Part shown: positions 7,637 through 15,792 of the stretch, in pieces | Position numbering within the stretch: the first letter of the stretch is position 1 | Layout of the letters: every line of letters begins with the position of its first letter | NCBI GenBank assembly: GCA_946639085.1 | Contig: CAMPBP010000002.1 | Coordinates: forward strand, 1-22,772 | From: an uncultured Lachnospiraceae bacterium | Lineage (GTDB): Bacteria > Bacillota > Clostridia > Lachnospirales > Lachnospiraceae | Reading direction: 5' to 3' | DNA length: 22,772 nt | Notes under the pieces: generated by a model | Told to the model about the DNA's origin: nothing | Databases searched by the model: none | The model's input: only the letters and a program-made list of their open reading frames with translations | Program-made: the position numbers and the translations under genes

Positions 7637-7654
7637 AAGTGACTAAAGCCACTG
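7635..7654. repeat. Left copy of an inverted repeat flanking the C39-like gene
   Basis: TGAAGTGACTAAAGCCACTG. Its reverse complement recurs after the gene at 8339-8360 with 12 + 6 identical bases around a 2 versus 4 nt centre. This copy lies between the promoter and the ribosome binding site and overlaps the palindrome by 2 nt. Confidence 0.6.
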
Positions 7655-7667
7655 TACAGGAGGAAAG

Positions 7668-8336
7668 ATGCGAATAAAAATATCTAAGAAAAACCAAATA
7701 TTATTATCATTTGTCATGTGTTTTGCTATATTGATATCATATGGGATGAGTGTTGTAGCTGCGTTGACAGATATATATCCGTTTAATGCCGGATCTGTAT
7801 CGGCAAACGCTGAGATTATTCTGTGGCCAAGGCTTACCAGCGAGTATGTAGAGGGTGGCGATGGGAATCCATATAATCAAAGATCATACTATCTGCCTTA
7901 TGTTGGTGCCGGAAACTATAATGAAGGTTGCGCAGTAGTCTGCATGGCTGTCGGAAAGAGCATATTGGACAAGAAATCTCATGGCCCGCGTGAATTTATG
8001 AAATATCCCAATAATAATTATGATGCAACTAGTAAGCTCACAGGGTTGGGAAGTCTATTGACTATATCATCATCAAATCAACGCAGTAGATTAAAGCAAA
8101 TCTATGACGCGGTAGATTCGGGAAAACCTGTACGATTCTTCATAGGTATCAATTCATCAGATAGCGGTCATTTTGTTTTGATAACAGGATATAATATGAA
8201 TTCTTGTTATAACATGCTGAGTTTTTCTGATTTTCTTTGCATGGATCCGTGCTATGGAAAAGAAGTTAATCTTACCGATGCGTGGGGATGGACAGACAAA
8301 AAATTAGATTATTGTAGTTTTAGAATCTTTAATTAA
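7668..8336 (+). CDS. Secreted C39-like cysteine peptidase-fold protein
   Basis: 222 residues, ATG with AGGAGG 8 nt upstream. The N-terminus KISKKNQILLSFVMCFAIL and following hydrophobic stretch form a signal peptide or signal anchor ending near residue 45 (VSANA). The mature part has the papain-like C39 layout: Cys88 in NEGCAVVCMAVG at the head of the core helix, His168 in SGHFVLITGYN, and Asp193 in MDPCYG, a plausible Cys-His-Asp triad. C39_2 proteins usually have GC(G/A)P at the Cys; here it is GCAV, and a Gln for the oxyanion hole is not obvious, so activity is uncertain. Bacteriocin-processing C39 domains are fused to ABC exporters; this one is free and secreted. It is followed by a solute-binding lipoprotein in the same direction, 46 nt away, and preceded by a strong promoter and a divergent XRE repressor. 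Substrate unknown. Confidence 0.65.
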   Translation: MRIKISKKNQILLSFVMCFAILISYGMSVVAALTDIYPFNAGSVSANAEIILWPRLTSEYVEGGDGNPYNQRSYYLPYVGAGNYNEGCAVVCMAVGKSILDKKSHGPREFMKYPNNNYDATSKLTGLGSLLTISSSNQRSRLKQIYDAVDSGKPVRFFIGINSSDSGHFVLITGYNMNSCYNMLSFSDFLCMDPCYGKEVNLTDAWGWTDKKLDYCSFRIFN

Positions 8337-8338
8337 TT

Positions 8339-8360
8339 CAGTGGTGTATTAGTCACTTCA
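8339..8360. repeat. Right copy of the inverted repeat flanking the C39-like gene
   Basis: Read on the - strand it carries the same TGAAGTGACTAA and CCACTG as the copy at 7635-7654, with TACA instead of AG between them. It starts 3 nt after the C39-like stop codon. It also sits inside a longer dyad ATTCAG (8336-8341) / CTGAAT (8364-8369), just upstream of the ribosome binding site of the lipoprotein gene. Confidence 0.6.
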
Positions 8361-8382
8361 TTTCTGAATGGAGGTATGAGGG

Positions 8383-10530
8383 TTGAATCGAAAGATCATA
8401 TTGTTCTTATTGCTATTTGTACTTTTTCTTTTAAACGGTTGCGCAAAAAGTGATGCTTCGGAAAAGATCGACCATGAAGATTCTTATAGTGTTTCTTCTT
8501 TTTCTGTCGGAGGAATTGAAGGTTATGAATTGGTGGATTGTAAGTGCTATTGCGATTCAATTTGCATGATAGGAAGAAAAGAATACTCGGATAACCCGGA
8601 TTTATATGATTACTTTTATATTGAAGACGATTATTCGGGTTCGCATCTTAATACGATAAAAATAGTTGAAAAAAGTGATATATATATCGAAAACTTTTGT
8701 AAATCCGAAAAAGGGAACATTCTCGTGGTTTACGATCGATTCAATGAAATTGAAGAGTGGGAATGTGTTGCGGTAATATTTGATAACCTCGGTAATGAGC
8801 TGGCTGTAAGTAACTCTGCTTTGGATGGGATAATTGATTCATCGGCTTATATTTGTCCATTTTCTTCCGACTGCTTTCTGGCTCAAAGAGGCCGGGAATT
8901 GGTCCTGTTTGATTCGGAATTTAACATTAAGAAAAAAAACGACATTGAATATGACTGTAAAATTGTTTCTTCATATGACAATTCTGCGTATGTACTTTTT
9001 AAAGAAGATGGGAATGATCGTATAGCAAGGATAGATGAAGACTCTTTGGATTTTTGTGACATAACCTCTTGCGAATTCTCATATACCGATTGGAATATTC
9101 TTTCCGGAAACAAGAAATATATTTTTATGGTTAATGATGGTGAGAATCTTTATGGTTTTAGTTCGGAAAAAGGGGCTGAAAGGGTTTTAAATTTCTTTGA
9201 TTGCGGTCTATCCGGCGGTAATGGGTTGGATACTTGGATCATAGACGAAGAAAACACGATTAAAGCGGTAGAATTTTATAATGTTGAATTTGAATCTCCT
9301 TGTGTCAATATCTCTGTTTTTACAAAACGAGAAAACGATGAAAGAAAGATTATTACGATTGGATGCCAAAAGCGCTATGGTGGGCCGTGGGAAGAAGCAT
9401 TGGAATTCAATCGACAGAGCAATGATTATAAGATAAAAATGATCGATTATTCTGATTACGTAACACAGGATGATCCACATGGCGACAGAAACAAGATATT
9501 GCTCGATCTTTCAAACGGTGATCTTCCCGACATTTTGGTACTCGAAGAACCTTACATGGTTGATCTTTTGAAAAGCAAAAAAGTATTTGTTTCATTGGAG
9601 CCATACATTGAAAAAGATGACAGCATAGATATCGATAATTATTTCCCCAACATAATAGAGGCGGGTAGTTATAAAGGAGATCTGGTCGCTTATATTCCAC
9701 AAGTCAGTTTGTCTACTTTGATAATCAGTGAGGAAAAAAGAAAGAGCATAAACAGTTGGACAGTAAATGATCTTAAAGCATTGTTGTCGAGTAATGATTT
9801 CGATCAATCCGCTCTTTACGGTGCTTCCAGAGAAGATATTATCCGCATGATGATTTATTCGAATTCAAACATTTTGAATGATCGAGAGTGCAATTTTGCG
9901 TGTGAAGACTTTTATGAAATACTTGAGTTGGCAAAAGTATTTCCTTCGTATAATAGTTTTTCTTTTAGTGATATGGAGAAGGAAATAGAAGCGTTTCGAA
10001 CCAAAGCCAGTACAATTGATTATGTAGATATCATTTGGACAGGCGGATACAGTTATTATAAAGATGTAGTGTTTGGTGAGCCAATCAGCGTTTTGGGTTT
10101 TCCGAATGAAAAAGGTGGAAAGAGCTTAATGAAATATGATACAGCGTTTTCCATTACAAAAAGCTGCAAATATCCTCAGGGCGCCTGGGAATTCATACGC
10201 CATTTCATGACAGAAGAGTATCGTCCCAAGGATAAAGGAACTTTATCGACCAATATTTCCGTTTTTCGAAAGAGAGCAAAAGAAGTCGAGAAATCCATAT
10301 GGTATTTGCCTGGGGGTGAATCAATAGATATTAATCCTTTATCCGATGAAGAAATTGATAAGTTGTATGACGCTATTGCTAATGCTGATACGATTTCAAA
10401 TTGCGATAATGAAATAGAAAGAATAATAGAAGAAGAAACGCAGCCATATTTTAGCGGTCAGAAGACTGCCAGTGAAATCGGCGAAATAATTCAATCGAGA
10501 GTGGAAATCTATTTAAGGGAAAAACATTAA
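8383..10530 (+). CDS. Lipoprotein with unknown N-terminal domain and family 1 solute-binding domain
   Basis: 715 residues starting at TTG 8383; GGAGG lies 8 nt upstream and the nearby ATG at 8376 is out of frame. A lipoprotein signal ends in FLLNGC, so Cys20 would carry the lipid anchor. Residues about 45-315 are rich in short beta-strand-like segments with acidic turns and look like a beta-propeller-type domain, which I cannot name. From about residue 320 the sequence follows the extracellular solute-binding family 1 pattern: WEEALEFNRQSNDYKIKMID, then LLDLSNGDLPDILVLEEP, and near the end SVLGFPNEKGGKS and GAWEFIRHFM. At 715 residues it is much longer than the usual 400-450. No ABC permease or ATPase gene is nearby, so it is an orphan binding protein that may sense or bind a ligand, perhaps with the C39-like protein encoded upstream. 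AT-rich codon use. Confidence 0.8.
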   Translation: MNRKIILFLLLFVLFLLNGCAKSDASEKIDHEDSYSVSSFSVGGIEGYELVDCKCYCDSICMIGRKEYSDNPDLYDYFYIEDDYSGSHLNTIKIVEKSDIYIENFCKSEKGNILVVYDRFNEIEEWECVAVIFDNLGNELAVSNSALDGIIDSSAYICPFSSDCFLAQRGRELVLFDSEFNIKKKNDIEYDCKIVSSYDNSAYVLFKEDGNDRIARIDEDSLDFCDITSCEFSYTDWNILSGNKKYIFMVNDGENLYGFSSEKGAERVLNFFDCGLSGGNGLDTWIIDEENTIKAVEFYNVEFESPCVNISVFTKRENDERKIITIGCQKRYGGPWEEALEFNRQSNDYKIKMIDYSDYVTQDDPHGDRNKILLDLSNGDLPDILVLEEPYMVDLLKSKKVFVSLEPYIEKDDSIDIDNYFPNIIEAGSYKGDLVAYIPQVSLSTLIISEEKRKSINSWTVNDLKALLSSNDFDQSALYGASREDIIRMMIYSNSNILNDRECNFACEDFYEILELAKVFPSYNSFSFSDMEKEIEAFRTKASTIDYVDIIWTGGYSYYKDVVFGEPISVLGFPNEKGGKSLMKYDTAFSITKSCKYPQGAWEFIRHFMTEEYRPKDKGTLSTNISVFRKRAKEVEKSIWYLPGGESIDINPLSDEEIDKLYDAIANADTISNCDNEIERIIEEETQPYFSGQKTASEIGEIIQSRVEIYLREKH

Positions 10531-10537
10531 TATTTTT

Positions 10538-10564
10538 AAGGAGGGAAGAATCCCTCCTTTTTCT
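10538..10564 (+). terminator. Rho-independent terminator of the solute-binding lipoprotein gene
   Basis: Perfect 9-bp stem AAGGAGGGA (10538-10546) / TCCCTCCTT (10551-10559) with an AGAA loop, merging into TTTTTC. It ends at the stop codon of the convergent tyrA and marks the right edge of the AT-rich cassette. Confidence 0.85.
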
Positions 10565-11394
10565 TAACCGTCAACTTCTTCTTTGATCTTTCTTCCTTCT
10601 GCCAAAAGTTCTTTCATGGTGGCGGGATCGTCGTTAACGAGTGCGTCTCTGTACTCGGACAGATTCTTTATTATTATATCCAGTTCGTTTATAAGATATT
10701 CTTTGTTGTCAAAGAAAAGCTGTGTCCACATCTCGGGGTTTAACCATGCGACACGGGTAAGGTCTTTGTAGCTGCCTGCGGAGAAACCGGAGTGTGTCCT
10801 TGAAGTGGGGCTCTTTACGTAAGCGTTTGAAACTACGTGAGCAAGCTGTGAAGTAAAGGCGATCACTTCGTCGTGCTTCTCGGCTGTGGTGACGGTAAAT
10901 TTTCCAAATCCCACGGGCTTTAAGAGCGATTCGATCTTCTCAAGAAATACCGGGTCGTCATAACGGGGAGGGACCAGTACCATGGGAGCATGGTAGAAGA
11001 GAGTGTCTTTGGCATATTTAAATCCCGAATACTGGGTGCCTGCCATAGGGTGTCCGCCGACATAGGTAAAACCGTATTTCTTTGCGACTTCCATTCCCTT
11101 TTTGACAACGTTTCTCTTGGTACCGCAGCTATCTATCACTACGGGCTTCTTGCCGATAAGCGGACCCTTCTCTTCCATGAAGCTTATTACCGCTTCGGGA
11201 TAGGTGCACACCATGATAAGGTCACAGTCCTTGAGTCTGTCGTCGGTGAGTTCATCTTTTACCGCTCCCGATAACATCGCAAATTCGGTAACCGCATGGT
11301 TTGCGTCGTAAGCCAGTACTTCAGCCCCTGCTTTAGTATATGCTTTTGCGAAGGATCCTCCGATAAGACCAAGACCAACAACACCTACTAACAT
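10564..11394 (-). CDS. tyrA: Prephenate dehydrogenase
   Basis: 276 residues. Converts prephenate to 4-hydroxyphenylpyruvate with NAD(P)+, the tyrosine branch of aromatic synthesis, in the cytosol. The Rossmann nucleotide site is VGVVGLGLIGGSF at residues 3-15 with Asp30 at the end of strand 2, suggesting NAD+ preference. Residues matching the Aquifex aeolicus TyrA active site are His115 in GGHPMAG, His186 in TSQLAHVVSNA and Arg214 in YKDLTRVA; the Aquifex Ser126 position is Thr92 in SCGTKR. There is no C-terminal ACT domain and no chorismate mutase fusion, so it is the short monofunctional form, and an arogenate preference cannot be excluded. The start overlaps the end of aroF by 7 nt, so the two are translationally coupled and tyrA relies on the aroF promoter. 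Confidence 0.93.
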   Translation of the reverse strand: MLVGVVGLGLIGGSFAKAYTKAGAEVLAYDANHAVTEFAMLSGAVKDELTDDRLKDCDLIMVCTYPEAVISFMEEKGPLIGKKPVVIDSCGTKRNVVKKGMEVAKKYGFTYVGGHPMAGTQYSGFKYAKDTLFYHAPMVLVPPRYDDPVFLEKIESLLKPVGFGKFTVTTAEKHDEVIAFTSQLAHVVSNAYVKSPTSRTHSGFSAGSYKDLTRVAWLNPEMWTQLFFDNKEYLINELDIIIKNLSEYRDALVNDDPATMKELLAEGRKIKEEVDG

Positions 11395-12392
11395 GTCACG
11401 GCCTCCCTTACTTTCACGATCTTTTTAACAAGTTTATCGTAATCCGCGGGAGTTAATGACTGAGCTCCGTCGCAGAGTGCATGAGCGGGATCGTTGTGAA
11501 CCTCGATGATGAGTCCGTCACATCCGGCGCCGACTGCGGCAAGTGCCATGGGCGGTACCATTCTTGCCATGCCCGTTGCGTGGCTTGGATCTACGATCAC
11601 GGGAAGGTGAGAAAGTTCATGTAACATGGGAACAGCGGAAAGATCCAGAGTGTTCCTTAAGTAATCGCTGAAAGTACGGATACCGCGTTCGCAGAGAATA
11701 ACGTTCTCGTTGCCGCTGGCCATGATGTATTCGGCGCTCATAAGAAGCTCTTTTAACGTGTTTGCAAGTCCGCGTTTAAGCAAGATAGGCTTGTTTGTGC
11801 GTCCCAGCTCTCTTAAAAGATCGAAGTTTTGCATGTTTCTGGCACCGACCTGCAATACATCCACATCATCGAAAAGATGAAGGTCACCGACGTTCATTAT
11901 TTCCGATACGATGGGAAGCCCGGTCTCTTTACGTGCGATCTTTAAAAGTTCAAGACCTTCGGCTTTAAGTCCCTGGAAATCGTAAGGTGAGGTGCGGGGC
12001 TTGAAGGCGCCGCCTCTTAACATGTTGGCTCCGGACTTTTTAACGTCCTTCGCGATGGATACGATCTGCTCTTCGGACTCAACGGAACAGGGTCCGGCGA
12101 TAAGGCAGAAGTTTCCGCCCCCGATCTTTACATCGCCCACACTTACTACGGTGTCTTCGGGATGGAACTTTCTGTTTGCCTGCTTAAATGTTTCCGTAAC
12201 GCGCTTTACGCTGTCTACGATATCGAGGCTTTCCACGAGATCGGTATCGATCTTGGCGGTATCGCCCACAAGTCCCAGTACGGTCTGGAATTCGCCCACA
12301 GACACATGGACATCGACTCCGGATTCTTTTAACCAATCTACAAGACGGTCCTGTTTTTCTTTATCTACATTGGATTTAAGTACTACTATCAT
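11388..12392 (-). CDS. aroF: 3-deoxy-7-phosphoheptulonate synthase (DAHP synthase, type I beta)
   Basis: 334 residues. Condenses phosphoenolpyruvate with erythrose 4-phosphate, the first step of the shikimate pathway. Residues 1-75 form the ferredoxin-like regulatory domain found in Thermotoga maritima DAHP synthase, where it mediates inhibition by tyrosine and phenylalanine; residues about 80-334 are the TIM barrel. The metal ligands line up with the Thermotoga enzyme almost number for number: Cys102 (AGPCSVES), His271 (DPSHATG), Glu297 (IIEVHND) and Asp308 (ALCDGAQ). Substrate motifs RGGAFKPRTSPYDFQG (126-141) and LLKRG (204-208) are intact. AAGGAG lies 9 nt before the ATG. It heads the operon with tyrA, which suggests synthesis geared to tyrosine with feedback through the N-terminal domain. 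aroF is used as the common symbol; aroA/aroG appear for the same family. Confidence 0.94.
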   Translation of the reverse strand: MIVVLKSNVDKEKQDRLVDWLKESGVDVHVSVGEFQTVLGLVGDTAKIDTDLVESLDIVDSVKRVTETFKQANRKFHPEDTVVSVGDVKIGGGNFCLIAGPCSVESEEQIVSIAKDVKKSGANMLRGGAFKPRTSPYDFQGLKAEGLELLKIARKETGLPIVSEIMNVGDLHLFDDVDVLQVGARNMQNFDLLRELGRTNKPILLKRGLANTLKELLMSAEYIMASGNENVILCERGIRTFSDYLRNTLDLSAVPMLHELSHLPVIVDPSHATGMARMVPPMALAAVGAGCDGLIIEVHNDPAHALCDGAQSLTPADYDKLVKKIVKVREAVTC

Positions 12393-12417
12393 ATTGTTTA
12401 CTCCTTGTCGGTTATTT

Positions 12418-12446
12418 ACTCTACCACTTTAAAGCGAAAAAGACAA
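12418..12446 (-). promoter_or_regulatory. Promoter of the aroF-tyrA operon
   Basis: Read on the - strand: TTGTCT (12446-12441), a 17-nt spacer and TAGAGT (12423-12418), each matching four of six consensus bases. Transcription would start about 20 nt before the aroF ATG, leaving no room for a T-box or attenuator leader, so control is likely at enzyme level. Confidence 0.45.
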
Positions 12447-12482
12447 TACCATTTTTTCCTTTTTATTCGACGTAAGTCATAG

Positions 12483-12488
12483 TATACT
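12483..12488 (+). promoter_or_regulatory. Possible -10 element of the MFS transporter gene
   Basis: TATACT lies about 40 nt before the MFS start codon in the 136-nt divergent region shared with aroF. The matching -35 position (12460-12465) is only a T-rich stretch, so this is a weak or regulated promoter if real. Confidence 0.3.
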
Positions 12489-12528
12489 GATTGGGAGAGA
12501 GTAATTTTTCTGTAAAAGGAGAAGATAA

Positions 12529-13968
12529 ATGAAAGAAAAAACCGCAACTTCAGGCCTTAAGTTAAATGTCAGAAGGACTGCACTTATCGGCTTTGCATTT
12601 TTCGGAATCTGTCTGCTTTGGCAGGTTTACGATTCCTGGTGTCCCACATTCCTTACGGACATCTTTGCCCGCAGAATGTACGACCTTTCCTCCGCGGGAC
12701 TTAAAGCCAGCGATCCCTCAAAGATCCTTAACGTTCAGTGGATAGTCGGTATAATAATGGCTTGCGACAACCTTGCCGCACTCATTTTGTTACCCCTCTT
12801 CGGAAGTCTTTCCGACAAGACTCATTCTTCCATCGGAAAGCGTATGCCCTACATCCTTACCGGTACCTTCGTAGCGGCAGTTGCATTCCCCTTCATTCCG
12901 TTATTCTTCCATAAAAACAGTATCGGTGCCATGGTAGTCATGATGGCCATCGTTTTGATGTTCATGATGATGTATCGTAACCCCGCAGTTGCCCTGATGC
13001 CCGACATCACGCCCAAGCCTTTAAGAGCAAGAGCGAACGGTATCATAAACATCATGGGATATCTGGGCGGTGCATTTGCCACCGTTCTCGGAATCTTCCT
13101 TAAGTTAAGCGATTATATCAATGCCTCCGACGAAGCAAGAAAAGTATGGACGATAGAGATTCCTTTCATCGTTGCATCGGTTCTCATGGTCATCTCTGCA
13201 TTGGTGCTTTTCTTTACGGTTAAAGAAAACAAACTCGCCGAAGAGTTAAAAGATGAGATGGATGAAGGCGAGCGCCTTGCGGCTGTTGAAACTCCCATCG
13301 ATGACGACAAGCCCATGAGCCCCGCAAACAAGAGAATGCTCCTTGCGATACTCGGCGCGGAGTTTTTGTGGTTCATGGCAGAGAACGCGATCTCCACATA
13401 CATCGGAAACTACGTAATCTACTATCTTCAGTCTTCATCCAGCAAGACGATGTTTCTTACGATCATCGGCGGCCTTGCATCCGTTGTCGGTTTTGCTACC
13501 GCAGGTTCCATAGCAGATAAGATAGGAAGAAAATGGACCGTATCCTTCGGTCTTTCGATCTCTGTGGTTTCATACATAATTATGTGCTTTGCAAGACCTA
13601 CCGGCGTTGTTACCGGCGCAAACGGAGAATTTTCTTTCCCCGCACTTTTATTCGTGGTATGGGCGATAAGAGGCTTCGGAATGGCACTTGTTCACAACTG
13701 TTCCTTCCCTATGGTCGTGGAGCTTTGCTCTTCAAAGAAGATCGGAAAGTTCACCGGATACTACTATACGGCGAGCATGTCCGCTCAGACCATCACTCCC
13801 GTTGCACTGGGTCTTGTGTTCAAGGCATCGGGCAAGTGGGGCGTTCTTCCCATCTACTCGGGAATACTTATCGTATTAAGCTGCACACTCTTTACCACTT
13901 TGGTTAAGAACATCAAAGCCAACAAAGTGGCCAATGCGAAAGGACTTGAAGCTCTCGACGGCGATTGA
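12529..13968 (+). CDS. MFS transporter, SLC45/glycoside-pentoside-hexuronide-like
   Basis: 479 residues with about twelve hydrophobic segments, in two halves split by a charged cytosolic loop near residues 230-265 (KENKLAEELKDEMDEGERL). ATG with AGGAG about 10 nt upstream. Loop 2-3 carries the MFS signature in the form PLFGSLSDKTHSSIGKRMPY, where the D-K-T...GKR-P pattern resembles the sugar:cation symporters of the GPH/SLC45 groups; the second half has the related GSIADKIGRKWTV. The opening GICLLWQVYDSWCPTFL also fits sugar symporters. It probably imports a sugar or glycoside with H+ or Na+, but the substrate cannot be read from sequence. Divergent from aroF and followed by its own terminator, so it is a single-gene unit with no neighbouring glycosidase to hint at the substrate. 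Confidence 0.8.
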   Translation: MKEKTATSGLKLNVRRTALIGFAFFGICLLWQVYDSWCPTFLTDIFARRMYDLSSAGLKASDPSKILNVQWIVGIIMACDNLAALILLPLFGSLSDKTHSSIGKRMPYILTGTFVAAVAFPFIPLFFHKNSIGAMVVMMAIVLMFMMMYRNPAVALMPDITPKPLRARANGIINIMGYLGGAFATVLGIFLKLSDYINASDEARKVWTIEIPFIVASVLMVISALVLFFTVKENKLAEELKDEMDEGERLAAVETPIDDDKPMSPANKRMLLAILGAEFLWFMAENAISTYIGNYVIYYLQSSSSKTMFLTIIGGLASVVGFATAGSIADKIGRKWTVSFGLSISVVSYIIMCFARPTGVVTGANGEFSFPALLFVVWAIRGFGMALVHNCSFPMVVELCSSKKIGKFTGYYYTASMSAQTITPVALGLVFKASGKWGVLPIYSGILIVLSCTLFTTLVKNIKANKVANAKGLEALDGD

Positions 13969-13988
13969 TAAAAAGATTTGCAAATAAG

Positions 13989-14023
13989 ACGGGATATGAC
14001 TGTGAGGTCATATCCCGTTTTTT
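13989..14023 (+). terminator. Rho-independent terminator of the MFS transporter gene
   Basis: Perfect 12-bp stem ACGGGATATGAC (13989-14000) / GTCATATCCCGT (14007-14018) with a TGTGAG loop, followed by a run of T. It stands 20 nt after the MFS stop and 20 nt before the convergent ABC exporter stop. Confidence 0.9.
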
Positions 14024-14042
14024 GTCGGTGATTTTTATGTAC

Positions 14043-15776
14043 TTACCTCGCGGCTTCCTGAACGCGGTGCATGCGCGCGTATATGCCGTCAAGTGCCATG
14101 AGTTCGTCGTGAGTTCCACGCTCTGCGATCGTGCCGTCATTGATGACAAGTATGAGGTCTGCGCCGCGAATGGTAGATAAGCGATGGGCTATCGCAACTA
14201 TCGTGCTCTTTCCGCTTATCTCGGCAACTGCTTCCTGAATGTGGCGTTCTGTCTCAACGTCGACCGATGCGGTGGCTTCGTCGAGTATTATGATGGGAGA
14301 TTTCCTGAGTATGGCTCTGGCGATAGCCACACGCTGTTTTTCGCCTCCCGAAAGGCGAAGGCCTCTTTCTCCGACCTTTGTTTCGTATTGTTGTGGCATC
14401 TTCATGATGTCGTCGTGTATTCTTGCAGCTTTCGCTGCATTCACAATCTCTTCGTGTGTGGCTTCGGGACATGCATATCCGATGTTTTCTTCAACCGTTC
14501 CGTTAAAAAGAAACGTGTCCTGCAATACCGGGGATATGTTGTGCCTGAGCGAATCTACGGTCACGCTCTTAATATCTTTTCCGTCTATCAAAACGCGTCC
14601 CGACGTTGGATCGTAAAATCTGGAGATAAGCTGTGTAAGCGTCGTCTTTCCTATACCGGTGGGGCCTACGAGAGCGACCATCATACCCGGTTTACATTCG
14701 AAATCAATATCCTTTAATACAGGCTCACCCTCAAGATATTGGAAATCCACATGTTCAAACTTTATCGCGCCTTCTACTTTTCCGATATCCTTTGCATCGG
14801 GTGCATCCTGTATCTTTGAATCGGCGTCAAGGATGAGCATGGCACGCTCCGCACCGGCCATTGCCTGCTGCATATTCTCAAGTATCTGCGCAAGTCCCGA
14901 AACGGGCCCGTAGAAAAGCCCGAGGTATAAAAGGAACGCAACGATGTCCGATACTGCAAGACCGTCTTTGTAAGCTAAAAATCCGCCAAAAGAAACAACG
15001 AGTATAGTACCGACCGAAGATATGAATTCAACCGTCGGATGGAATATGCCGCTTAACTTAAGGGCATAGAGCTGTACGTCCACATGCTCGAAGTTAAGAG
15101 TGTTTACCTGCTCGGTCTCGTATTCTTCCTGGCCGAAAGATTGTATCTCGTGGATGCCCGAAAGATTGTCCTGGAGTTTTCCGTTAAGCTCGCCCATCTT
15201 TGTCTGCGCTTTTTTAAAGCATGGACGTATTTTCTTTACAAAGATGAGTCCGGACACGAATATCAGCGGAAGGGGTGCGCATGTAACAAGCGCAAGTTTC
15301 GCGTTTATCGTTAGAAGTATTATCAGAACCCCTGCAAATGTCACAAAATTCGTGAAAAGATCGGGAATGATATGCGCATACAAAAGTTCCAGATCTCTTG
15401 TGTCGTTGACGACACGGCTCATAAGATCGCCGGTCTGCTTGTCGTGAAAGAAACCGAGATCTAAATGCTCGAGTTTGTCATATACTTTTATACGCATGTC
15501 ACCTACCAGATTCCATGCAGCTTTGTGTGCAAGGTAATTGCTAAGGAATCGAAAAACGATCCTTATAAGATAAAGACCGACGAGTATGGCGGTGAGCACA
15601 CCGATCTTTTTAAGATCTTCCTTTTGAACGCCTTCTTCAACTATCCTTGTCATGGCTGATAATATCTTCGGCGCTGTAAGATTTACAACGGTATGAAGAA
15701 GCGTTGCCGAAATAGCGATAAAATATAAAAGTTTGTACCTGAGTGCCTCTTTGGCAAGTCGCCACAAAAGTTTCAT
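14043..15776 (-). CDS. ABC exporter, fused permease and ATPase (MsbA/LmrA-like)
   Basis: 577 residues: a six-helix type 1 exporter transmembrane domain (about 1-320) and a nucleotide-binding domain (about 335-577). Walker A is GPTGIGKTT (371-379), the Q-loop is PVLQDT (416-421), the signature is LSGGEKQR (475-482), Walker B is IIILDE with Glu500 (495-500), and the H-loop is His531 in AHRLST; all catalytic parts are intact. It works as a homodimer or with a partner half and exports lipids, drugs or peptides; the substrate is not predictable. No C39 peptidase domain is fused at its N-terminus. AAGGGGG precedes the ATG. It lies 16 nt downstream of the MATE gene on the same strand, so the two are one operon devoted to efflux. 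Confidence 0.93.
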   Translation of the reverse strand: MKLLWRLAKEALRYKLLYFIAISATLLHTVVNLTAPKILSAMTRIVEEGVQKEDLKKIGVLTAILVGLYLIRIVFRFLSNYLAHKAAWNLVGDMRIKVYDKLEHLDLGFFHDKQTGDLMSRVVNDTRDLELLYAHIIPDLFTNFVTFAGVLIILLTINAKLALVTCAPLPLIFVSGLIFVKKIRPCFKKAQTKMGELNGKLQDNLSGIHEIQSFGQEEYETEQVNTLNFEHVDVQLYALKLSGIFHPTVEFISSVGTILVVSFGGFLAYKDGLAVSDIVAFLLYLGLFYGPVSGLAQILENMQQAMAGAERAMLILDADSKIQDAPDAKDIGKVEGAIKFEHVDFQYLEGEPVLKDIDFECKPGMMVALVGPTGIGKTTLTQLISRFYDPTSGRVLIDGKDIKSVTVDSLRHNISPVLQDTFLFNGTVEENIGYACPEATHEEIVNAAKAARIHDDIMKMPQQYETKVGERGLRLSGGEKQRVAIARAILRKSPIIILDEATASVDVETERHIQEAVAEISGKSTIVAIAHRLSTIRGADLILVINDGTIAERGTHDELMALDGIYARMHRVQEAAR

Positions 15777-15792
15777 CGGTCCCCCTTATAGG

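Noticed and set aside
12393..12528. T-box or attenuator upstream of aroF
   Set aside because: The predicted promoter leaves a leader of about 20 nt and no specifier-loop or terminator hairpin is visible.
14043..15776. ABC exporter as the partner of the secreted C39-like protein
   Set aside because: The genes are over 5 kb apart on opposite strands, in different transcription units, and the exporter has no peptidase domain or bacteriocin precursor nearby.
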